Below, one piece after another: positions 35,375 through 42,681 of a stretch of 64,000 nucleotides of DNA (position 1 is the first letter of the stretch; the number at the start of each line of letters is the position of its first letter). The notes under the pieces were generated by a model. It did not search any database and was not told the DNA's origin. It worked only from the letters and a program-made list of their open reading frames with translations. The position numbers and the translations under genes are program-made. The DNA is from a bacterium (GTDB lineage: Bacteria > CAIWAD01). Where the stretch lies: the NCBI GenBank assembly GCA_030685015.1, contig JAUXWS010000059.1, forward strand, positions 23,052 through 87,051. Direction: 5' to 3'.

Positions 35375-37062
35375 CGTCGACCCAGCTCCATGATTTGCTT
35401 AAGAAGCTCCTGGTCGATTGGGAGGGCGAGTGTGTGGAGTTCAAGCGAACTATGGAGGACTCCAACGCGGCGCGGATGGGCGAGTACTTCTCGGCGCTAA
35501 GCAACGAGGCCAACTTGAGGAGCCGGGAGTCAGCGTGGCTGGTCCTGGGCGTGGACAACAAGACCAAAGCGGTCGTCGGCACAGTTTACCGCCGCGACCA
35601 CGCGTACTTGCACACTCTCAAGCACTCCATGAAGCAGGGATCCGGTTTCACGTTTCGCGAGATTCATGAGTTGCAGACTGACAAGGGTCGGGTCTTGCTC
35701 TTCGAGATTCCACCCGCGCCTCGTGGCATTCCAGTCCCGTGGAATGGGCACTACTATGCCAGAAGTGGCGAGAGCCTTGTGGCCTTGGATATCGCCAAGC
35801 TCGACGAGATTCGTAGGCAGGCGGCTTCCGAGGATTGGTCGGCCGCGGTCTGTGAGCGGGCCACATTAGATGATCTTGATCCCGCTGCGCTGGAGAAGGC
35901 TCGCAGTGTGTTCCTAACCAAGCATGGCGTGCTGGGTGGAGGAAACCTACCGGACGATGAGATCCGTGGCTGGAGCAATCTGGAGTTCTTGAACCGCGCG
36001 CGGCTGACGATTGATGGCCGGTTGACGCGGGCAACCCTGATTCTACTGGGGAACCCGCAGTCAACACACCATTTGAGTCCTTACGTCGCCGAGATGACTT
36101 GGAAGTTGGAAGGCGAACAGCAGGACTACGAGCACTTCGCTCCGCCCTTCCTGCTCAGTACCTCCCGCTTGTTCCAGCGTATTCGCAACCTGCGTCTTTC
36201 CCTCTTGCCCGCGGGCCAGCTGGTCCCTGTTGACGTTCTTAAGTACGATCAGCAGATCGTTCTCGAGGCGCTGCACAACTGCATCGCACACCAAGACTAT
36301 CACAGCTGCGCGCGGGTCGTGGTCATCGAGCGCCCAGGTGAACTTGTGTTTGTAAACGCGGGCTCCTTCTTCGATGGCCAGCCGCTGGACTATGTCCTTG
36401 GAGATCGAGTGCCGCAGCGCTACCGCAATCGTTTCTTGGCCGAGGCCATGGGTCAGCTCCGCATGGTGGATCGCATGGGTCTCGGCATTCAGCAGCTGCT
36501 TTTCCTCAAGCAGGCCCAGCGTCGGCTGCCGCTGCCGGATTATGACTTGAGCGACCCCGCCAACGTGAAGCTCACTCTGCCCGGACGCTTCATCGATGAG
36601 AACTACAGCCGCGCCTTGCTGGTCAACGGGGATTTTTCGCTGAAGGAGATCCTGGCCCTGGACCGCGTGCAGAAGCGGTTGCCCATTGACGACGCCACCT
36701 TGCGGGACCTGCGGCGGAAAGGCTTGGTGGAGGGGCGCAAGCCGGCTCTCCACGTGTCGGCCGGAGTCGCCGCCGCCACGGGGAACAGGGCCAACTACAT
36801 CCTGACCAAGCGGCAGGATGACGCACACTATCAGCGTTTGATCCTCGACTTCATCGAGCAGTTCAGGGCAGCTAGTCGCGATGAGTTGCGCACCATGCTT
36901 GCTGGCAAGTGGCCCGAAATTCTCTCCGAGAAGCAACGTGAAGACAAGCTCCACAATCTCCTGACCGCCCTAAAACGCATGGGAAAAATCGAACGAGTCG
37001 GGGGCTACCAAAGCGCCAAGTGGAGGCTTGCGTCACGGTTGAACCCAACTGACAGGCATTGA
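35371..37062 (+). CDS. AlbA_2 (Schlafen-type) / HATPase_c_4 putative DNA-binding protein
   Basis: This 563-residue protein has an N-terminal AlbA_2 domain (ECVEFKRTMEDSNAARMGEY; FEIPPAPRGIPVPWNGHYY). The RecG-like ATPase region typical of COG2865 follows (ALHNCIAHQDYHSCARVVVIE; ERPGELVFVNAG), then a C-terminal winged helix. It overlaps res by 4 bases (ATGA) and so belongs to the same operon. Such proteins are often near defence genes; the biochemical role is unclear. Base composition looks lower in GC than the surrounding genes, which suggests transfer. Confidence 0.82.
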   Translation: MTSTQLHDLLKKLLVDWEGECVEFKRTMEDSNAARMGEYFSALSNEANLRSRESAWLVLGVDNKTKAVVGTVYRRDHAYLHTLKHSMKQGSGFTFREIHELQTDKGRVLLFEIPPAPRGIPVPWNGHYYARSGESLVALDIAKLDEIRRQAASEDWSAAVCERATLDDLDPAALEKARSVFLTKHGVLGGGNLPDDEIRGWSNLEFLNRARLTIDGRLTRATLILLGNPQSTHHLSPYVAEMTWKLEGEQQDYEHFAPPFLLSTSRLFQRIRNLRLSLLPAGQLVPVDVLKYDQQIVLEALHNCIAHQDYHSCARVVVIERPGELVFVNAGSFFDGQPLDYVLGDRVPQRYRNRFLAEAMGQLRMVDRMGLGIQQLLFLKQAQRRLPLPDYDLSDPANVKLTLPGRFIDENYSRALLVNGDFSLKEILALDRVQKRLPIDDATLRDLRRKGLVEGRKPALHVSAGVAAATGNRANYILTKRQDDAHYQRLILDFIEQFRAASRDELRTMLAGKWPEILSEKQREDKLHNLLTALKRMGKIERVGGYQSAKWRLASRLNPTDRH

Positions 37063-37166
37063 TTAACCGAAGCAAGCAACCGAGTCGATGGGATAACATT
37101 TTGATTATCAACGGCCTTCCTCTGGTAACTCACTGACAAGAACGGACCCGAAAACCGAGAGCACCC

Positions 37167-39521
37167 ATGGCCCGCATCCCCACCCTGGACTTGAGCGACA
37201 GCGAGAAGCGCGACATCATCCAGTTGATCCAGAAGGACCGGCCCCTGCCCGACAAGTACCGCTTCCTTCTCTTCGAGGACAAGCGGCAGGTGGAGCTGGT
37301 CTGGAACGGCAAGAGCCGCGAGGTCTGCACCACGGTGCTGCCCTTCCAGAGTCTGGAGCACATCGACGAGCCACGCAAGGAGGCGCCGGCCGATCCCCAG
37401 TTCGGCCTCTTCGACACCCGCGGCCGGCAGGTGCAGGGCTGGACCAACAAGCTCATCTGGGGCGACAACAAGCTCATCCTCTCCAGCCTGAAGGGCGGCG
37501 CGCTGCGCCGCCAGATCGAGGAGGCGGGCGGGCTGAAACTGATCTACATCGATCCGCCCTTCGACGTGGGCGCGGACTTCAGCGTGGACATCGAGATCGG
37601 CGGCGAGAGCTACCACAAGGAGGCCAACCTCCTGGAGCAGATCGCCTACCGCGACACCTGGGGACGCGGCGCGGACTCCTTCATCGCCATGATCTATGAG
37701 CGCTTGATCCTGATGCGTGATCTGCTGGCGGAAGATGGGAGCATCTATGTGCATTGTGATTGGCGGGTAAGTGGATACCTAAGGTTGGCATTGGAAGAAA
37801 CGTTCGGCCGCGACGCGTACCGCAACGAGATCGTCTGGCAGCGAACAAATGCGCATAACGAAACTGGCCAGTATGGCCGCGTGCATGACACAATCCACTT
37901 CGCATCAAAGTCCTCCGTCGGCTACATCTGGCATCCGGACCTTGTGTCATTCTCTGAGGAACAACTGGCGCGCTATAAACAGGACGATGCTGGCCGCTAC
38001 TACACGATGCAGGATATGACGGCACCACGCCCTAACAGCAATTCGGGAAAATTTGAGTGGCGCGGAACCCTCCCATCTCAAACACGAGGTTGGGGCTACA
38101 CAATCGATCAACTTGAGTCGTGGTGGGCAGAAGGTCGAATCGCAACAAAGCGCGACGGCACACCAAGGATGGATGGTCTGATTGTTTATCTCGACGATAA
38201 GGCAGGCCAAGCTCCTCAAACGATTTGGTCGGATGTATCACGCGTGACAAACACAGGATCAGAACGACTTGGCTACCCAACTCAGAAGCCCGAAGCTTTG
38301 CTAGAACGCATCATCCAGGCCAGCAGCAACCCCGGCGACCTCGTCGCCGACTTCTTCTGCGGCAGCGGCACCACCGCCGCCGTGGCGGAAAAGCTGGGGC
38401 GCAAGTGGCTGGCCACGGACCTGGGCAAGTTCGCCATCCACACCACGCGCAAGCGCCTCATCGGCGTGCAGCGGCAGCTCCAGGCGGAAGGCAAGGGCTT
38501 CCGCGCCTTCGAGATCCTCAACTTGGGCCGCTACGAGCGCCAGGCTTATATCGGTTTGGAGTGCGGCAGCTCGCTGCCGCTTTCAAAGCGACGGCAAGCC
38601 GTCGCACTCCAAAGAGAACGCGAGTTCCGCGAGTTGATCCTGCGCGCCTACCAGGCCGAGCCCCTGGCCGACCAGAGCTTCTTCCACGGCAAGAAGGCCG
38701 GGCGCCTGGTGGTCACCGGCCCCATCAACCTGCCCGTCGGCCGCCTCTTCGTGGAGGAGGTGATCACGGAGTGCCGCAAGCGCGGCGCCAGCCGGGCGGA
38801 CATCCTCGCCTTCGAGTTCGAGATGGGCCTCTTCCCCGCGGCGCTGGGCGAGGCCAAGGAGAAGGGCATCGATCTCCAGCCCAAGTACATCCCGGCGGAG
38901 GTCTTCGACAAGCGCGCCGTGGACAAGGGCCAGGTCGTCTTCCACGACATCAGTTTCGTGGAGGCCACGCCGCGTTACGACCCGGCGGACAAGCTCGTCC
39001 TGCGCGTGGAGCTGACGGACTTCTCCGTGTACTACACCCAGGCCGGCCTGGACGAGGTGACAAAGGAGCTGAAGGAGGGCAAGAGCCAGATCCTCTGCCA
39101 CGAGGGCCAGCTCTGGAAGGTGGGCAAGAGCAAGGAGGGCGTCGTCACCCGCGAGCGCCTCACCAAGCAGTGGACAGACTGGATCGACTACTGGGCCGTG
39201 GACTTCAACTACATGAGCCGCAAGGAGATCATCCAGGTGCGCAAGGACGAGGGCGTGCAGGAGGAGAAGCCGCTGAACTCCTTGCTGGACGAGAGCGCGG
39301 TCGCCCCGCCCTTGCCCTTGGAGGACTTCGAAGAGCGCTGGACGGGCGGCTACATCTTCGAGAACGAGTGGCAAAGCTTCCGCACCCGCCGCGAGCGCAA
39401 CCTGGAGCTGGTCAGCGCCCCGCATCGCTACCACAAGCCCGGGCGCTACACGCTGGCGGTCAAGGTCATCGACATCTTCGGCAACGACACCATGATCCTT
39501 GTGCCGGTCTCCGTCGGCTGA
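37167..39521 (+). CDS. Type III-like site-specific DNA methyltransferase (Mod)
   Basis: This 784-residue beta-class adenine/cytosine-N4 methyltransferase has motif IV as LIYIDPPF (near residue 128) and motif I as VADFFCGSGTTAAVAEKLGR (near 395), in beta order. The target recognition region lies between them. That region, about 37725-38300, is visibly AT-richer with different codon use, as if exchanged. A palindromic repeat is inserted in frame at 38555-38613 (see the separate entry). A long C-terminal region (residues 485-784) is shared with Mod/Res-associated families. It follows the AlbA_2 gene by 104 bases. Confidence 0.87.
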   Translation: MARIPTLDLSDSEKRDIIQLIQKDRPLPDKYRFLLFEDKRQVELVWNGKSREVCTTVLPFQSLEHIDEPRKEAPADPQFGLFDTRGRQVQGWTNKLIWGDNKLILSSLKGGALRRQIEEAGGLKLIYIDPPFDVGADFSVDIEIGGESYHKEANLLEQIAYRDTWGRGADSFIAMIYERLILMRDLLAEDGSIYVHCDWRVSGYLRLALEETFGRDAYRNEIVWQRTNAHNETGQYGRVHDTIHFASKSSVGYIWHPDLVSFSEEQLARYKQDDAGRYYTMQDMTAPRPNSNSGKFEWRGTLPSQTRGWGYTIDQLESWWAEGRIATKRDGTPRMDGLIVYLDDKAGQAPQTIWSDVSRVTNTGSERLGYPTQKPEALLERIIQASSNPGDLVADFFCGSGTTAAVAEKLGRKWLATDLGKFAIHTTRKRLIGVQRQLQAEGKGFRAFEILNLGRYERQAYIGLECGSSLPLSKRRQAVALQREREFRELILRAYQAEPLADQSFFHGKKAGRLVVTGPINLPVGRLFVEEVITECRKRGASRADILAFEFEMGLFPAALGEAKEKGIDLQPKYIPAEVFDKRAVDKGQVVFHDISFVEATPRYDPADKLVLRVELTDFSVYYTQAGLDEVTKELKEGKSQILCHEGQLWKVGKSKEGVVTRERLTKQWTDWIDYWAVDFNYMSRKEIIQVRKDEGVQEEKPLNSLLDESAVAPPLPLEDFEERWTGGYIFENEWQSFRTRRERNLELVSAPHRYHKPGRYTLAVKVIDIFGNDTMILVPVSVG
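38555..38613. repeat. Palindromic repeat inserted in frame in the mod gene
   Basis: A 59-base imperfect palindrome runs from TTTGGAGTGCG to CGCACTCCAAA. It contains two inner hairpins (GGCAGC-TC-GCTGCC and GACGGC-AA-GCCGTC) and a TTTCAAAG centre. It is translated as GLECGSSLPLSKRRQAVALQ inside an otherwise conserved region. This is the form of a REP-like or intragenic palindromic element. It is the only copy of this type that I see in the window. Confidence 0.8.
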
Positions 39522-39524
39522 TCG

Positions 39525-39923
39525 TCAGAGCTCAGGTTCGAAAAGAGGAAGTTTCCGGACCAGCTGGATGGCATCGTCCAGGGCAAGGCCCGCCTCGATC
39601 GAGATCCACTGCCCCGTGTGCCGCTGCCAGGCCAGGGTGAACCAGGGGCCGGTGCTGTTCTCCAGCCGCGCCACCGACGACTCGAAACGTTCTCGGACGC
39701 CGTCGCGCTCCGGAGTCTCGTAGATGGTCATGATGTAGAGGAATCGCCCTCGCCGCCGGGTGATGTAGTCCACCCGCTGATTGAAGGGGCAGGCTGGATC
39801 GAAGGCGGGCAGGGTGGGCCGGTAGCGCTCCTCCACCAACTGCTGAAGAGCCGCCAGGGCGGCGGATTGCGCCGGCGTCCCCACCTTTGGACGAGCCGCT
39901 TCCTTGACCCAGATGCGATTCAT
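39525..39923 (-). CDS. Hypothetical protein
   Basis: This 132-residue protein starts at ATG 39923, with GGGAGG just upstream. It is predicted alpha/beta with RGRFLYIMTIYETPERDGVR and PWFTLAWQRHTGQWISIEAG. I do not recognise a family. It is convergent with mod (3 bases between stops) and may mark the end of the restriction locus. A TTG at 39947 would add eight residues. Confidence 0.65.
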   Translation of the reverse strand: MNRIWVKEAARPKVGTPAQSAALAALQQLVEERYRPTLPAFDPACPFNQRVDYITRRRGRFLYIMTIYETPERDGVRERFESSVARLENSTGPWFTLAWQRHTGQWISIEAGLALDDAIQLVRKLPLFEPEL

Positions 39924-39958
39924 CTGCCTCCCGGATGTTTTGACCAAGCCTTTGGCTG

Positions 39959-40348
39959 CTAGCCCTCCCGACGCAGCTCCCGCCCCTTGACGATGACAAA
40001 GGCGATGAGGGCGACGGCGAAGAAGAGGAGGAGCATCCAGGCGATGGCGCCCAGGGTGCCGATGGCCGTCTGGTAGTTCTCCAGCACCAGCCGCTCGCTG
40101 GTCAGGGCCAGGGCCTGGCCCAGCTTGTCCTCCGGCATGACGTAGCGCTCCAGGGAGTGGACGCGCACGCCGCCGGAGACGCCCACCACGATCATGGCGA
40201 AGGACAGGTAGCGCTCCCAGGCGGCGGCGATCTCGTCCGCGATGATGCGCTGGAGGATGCGCCCCACCGGATTGCGGAAAGCCCGCGCCACGGCCGCGGA
40301 AAGAACCAGGGCGATGACCAGGGTGAGTCCCATCAGGGCAAAGAACAT
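39959..40348 (-). CDS. Small membrane protein with two transmembrane helices
   Basis: This 129-residue protein starts at ATG 40348 after a perfect AAGGAGG. TM1 is at the N-terminus (FFALMGLTLVIALVLSAAVA) and a second helix near the C-terminus (AIAWMLLLFFAVALIAFVIV) precedes a basic tail. Between them is a charged loop of about 60 residues. There is no known family. A copy of the inverted repeat described at 40359 sits immediately upstream of its ribosome-binding site, which suggests regulation by a DNA-binding dimer. Confidence 0.72.
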   Translation of the reverse strand: MFFALMGLTLVIALVLSAAVARAFRNPVGRILQRIIADEIAAAWERYLSFAMIVVGVSGGVRVHSLERYVMPEDKLGQALALTSERLVLENYQTAIGTLGAIAWMLLLFFAVALIAFVIVKGRELRREG

Positions 40349-40358
40349 GTCAACCTCC

Positions 40359-40389
40359 TTGGACAGGTGTCGGACGAAGGGTCGGACAC
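40359..40389. repeat. Inverted-repeat motif, copy A
   Basis: TTGGACAGGTGTCGGAC followed by GTCGGACAC forms an inverted repeat with 9-bp arms, one mismatch and a 5-base spacer. It shares TTGGACAGGTGTC and GGTCGGACAC with copy B. It directly abuts the Shine-Dalgarno of the gene at 39959-40348. Confidence 0.65.
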
Positions 40390-40619
40390 TCCGGCAAGAT
40401 ATGCCGACGCCGGCACTTTGCCGGGAACCCCGCCCGGGAATCAGCTTGTCGATCGGGTAAGGCGCGGAGGTCGTCCGGTGGCCGAGTCGCGCCCGGTCAG
40501 CGTGTCGCGGACACGGCCGGGGGGCCGAGGTTGGACAGAGAGGCCGCCCCTGTGGGCCATTGGCTGGCTGGACAATGATGGTGTGCGGCTCCATCACCGG
40601 AGATCGACTGTCGAACTTT

Positions 40620-40652
40620 TTGGACAGGTGTCCGACCCATGGTCGGACACCT
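40620..40652. repeat. Inverted-repeat motif, copy B
   Basis: AGGTGTCCGACC-CAT-GGTCGGACACCT is a perfect inverted repeat with 12-bp arms and a 3-base spacer, preceded by TTGGAC as in copy A. It lies about 105 bases upstream of the secreted protein start. Confidence 0.7.
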
Positions 40653-40758
40653 CGGCAGCTTGTGCCCAGTCGGGCTCCTGCGAGTGGCCCAAGACTTCCT
40701 TCCCTAAAGGGCAATTCCCATGTTGGCGGCACTTCACGCCTGTCACATGGAGCGTCCC

Positions 40759-42480
40759 ATGAGATCCCTGTTGCCCCTCTTCTGCCTGGCGCTGTCCACC
40801 CTGGAGGTCCGGGCCACCGTTCCCCAGCGCCCGGAACAGCTCTGGGAGGGCCCTGTGGTCGAGCGCCCCCGGCGGGAGGCCGGCCCCGCCCGCGAGATGC
40901 CGGCGCCGCTGGGGCCTTTCTGCTGGCTGCGCGAATACGAGCAGATCAGCGACTTCCTGGCCGTCTGGCAGGTGGGCAACCCGGCCAGCCCCAACTACGG
41001 GGGCATGATCGAGGCGGAGGCGGGGCCGCTGGGCGGCGTCATCCAGACCGACAACACGCTGGAGGCGATCTGGGTGTGGTCCAAGCGCCGCGCCTGGACC
41101 GGCCGCACCGACCGCGACGCCAACATCGCCGCCGCCTGGACCTACTGCACGAACTACCCGGCCTGGGCCGAGGAGGGCGCGCCGGGCGACAATTACTACC
41201 GCGCCCACAACTGCGCCTGGGCCCTGGGCGCCTGCCGGGAGTACGAGGCGGCCACCGGTGACACGACGAGGCGGGCCTACGCCCGAACCTGCGCCGCCTA
41301 CATCGCCCAGCATCCCCTGCCGCTGCCCGCCAACGCCAGCCTCAACGCCTTGGTGACGGGCTGGTGCGCGGGAAGCCTCTACGAGCACGCCGTGGCCGTG
41401 GGCCGGGAGGACTGGCGCGCGGCCGCCCTGGAACAGGGTCTGGACCTGCTGGACTGGGTGGAGGCCAACCCCGCCCAATGGCTGGCCTGGGACGAGTGGG
41501 CCATGAGCGGCGGCACCATCCTGTGGGGCCTGTGCCGCAGCGTCTTCACCGAGGCGCCGCTCTACGGCCAGCATTGGCTGCCGGACCATGTCTTTCACGT
41601 GCCGGATTGGACGGACTGGCACAACGTGGCGGGCTACGACTGGGACAGCAGCTGGAACGTGGCCTACGCCAACGGCCTCTTCGCCGTGCAGGACGCCACT
41701 GGCGACCCGGTGAGCGCGGAGCGGGCGCGGCGCATCACCGAGGGCCTGCTCTCCCTGGACACGGACGACGACGGCGGCATCATGGCGGACAGCCACGATC
41801 CCGACACAGAGGACATGAGCTGGGTGACCTGCTACCTGGCCCGCTTCGGGCTGGCCCGGCTCATCGGGCAGCCGCCGGTGCGGGATGCCGCCCCCCTGCG
41901 CCTGCACGGCCTGGTGGATGAAGAGGTGGTCGTGCAGGGACAGCCCTGGGAGCTGGCGGTGATCGTCGCCAACCACGGGCTGGAGGCGGCCGCCGGCGTC
42001 ACAGTGAGCCTGGAGGTGGACGGCGTGGTGTCGTCGGGGCAGGTCGATCTGGACTTCGCCGACCTCGACACCCTCGTCCTGGCCACCTGGACCCCTGTCC
42101 TGCAAGGGCGACACCGCATCAGGGCCTGGACGTCCTGGACACAGGACGGAAACCCCGCCAATGACACGCTGGCCGTGGACCTGATCGCCCTCTCACCGCC
42201 CCTGACTCGCCGGGAGTCCAGCGGGGACGACGGCCGCCTGAGGGTAGAGCAGGCCGACTGGTCCTTCCGGGTGGAGGCCCCCGCCACCGGACCGGTGCGT
42301 GTCGTCGTCTACAACCTGCTGGGCCAGCAGGTCTTGAATGAAATGCGCGATGCGCCGAGCCCCGGCTGGCTGCGCCTCAACCTCGGGCCGATCGGGACGG
42401 GCCTGCCCGCGGGCCTTTACCTTGCACGCGTGGAGACCGGCGGACGCGGCGCTGTGCTGCGCGTGCGGCATCTGCGCTGA
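40759..42480 (+). CDS. Secreted protein with alpha/alpha-barrel-like domain and C-terminal sorting domain
   Basis: From ATG 40759 (GGAG upstream) the product has 573 residues with a signal peptide (RSLLPLFCLALSTLEVRA). The region to about residue 370 is Trp/Ala-rich and helical with repeating hairpins (NYYRAHNCAWALGACREYEA; GYDWDSSWNVAYANGLFAV). It resembles six-hairpin glycosidase or linalool-dehydratase-like folds. A CARDB-like beta domain follows, and the C-terminus (VRVVVYNLLGQQVL ... LPAGLYLARVE) is the FlgD-like sorting domain without a clear PNPFNP. Enzymatic activity is not certain. Confidence 0.75.
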   Translation: MRSLLPLFCLALSTLEVRATVPQRPEQLWEGPVVERPRREAGPAREMPAPLGPFCWLREYEQISDFLAVWQVGNPASPNYGGMIEAEAGPLGGVIQTDNTLEAIWVWSKRRAWTGRTDRDANIAAAWTYCTNYPAWAEEGAPGDNYYRAHNCAWALGACREYEAATGDTTRRAYARTCAAYIAQHPLPLPANASLNALVTGWCAGSLYEHAVAVGREDWRAAALEQGLDLLDWVEANPAQWLAWDEWAMSGGTILWGLCRSVFTEAPLYGQHWLPDHVFHVPDWTDWHNVAGYDWDSSWNVAYANGLFAVQDATGDPVSAERARRITEGLLSLDTDDDGGIMADSHDPDTEDMSWVTCYLARFGLARLIGQPPVRDAAPLRLHGLVDEEVVVQGQPWELAVIVANHGLEAAAGVTVSLEVDGVVSSGQVDLDFADLDTLVLATWTPVLQGRHRIRAWTSWTQDGNPANDTLAVDLIALSPPLTRRESSGDDGRLRVEQADWSFRVEAPATGPVRVVVYNLLGQQVLNEMRDAPSPGWLRLNLGPIGTGLPAGLYLARVETGGRGAVLRVRHLR

Positions 42481-42681
42481 TACCCCCCCCGGCGGCGCAG
42501 ACCACTCACCTCCTGGTGCGAGGTCCCGCCTGTCCAGTCTTGGAGCGGAAGCGGTGCGGGGCACGGGGGATGTGCCGAGTGTCATCCGCCACGACCTGTC
42601 GGCGTCTGCATCGAGCGGATGAATCTGGAGTGGCGGCAGGCCCGGTCCGGGATCAGGCCGCCGCCGAATGGAGAGAGGAGT

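Larger units (their letters stand above)
40349..40758. other. 410-base divergent intergenic region with paired inverted repeats
   Basis: This region lies between the small membrane protein gene (minus) and the secreted protein gene (plus). Apart from two related inverted repeats (40359-40389 and 40620-40652) I see no gene. A long minus-strand frame runs through it but is not supported, because it would place the SD-preceded ATG at 40348 internally. Confidence 0.6.

Noticed and set aside
39959..40732. Long version of the small membrane protein starting at 40732
   Set aside because: The extension is Pro/Arg/Ser-rich, spans both inverted repeats, and the ATG at 40348 has a perfect Shine-Dalgarno followed by a hydrophobic helix.
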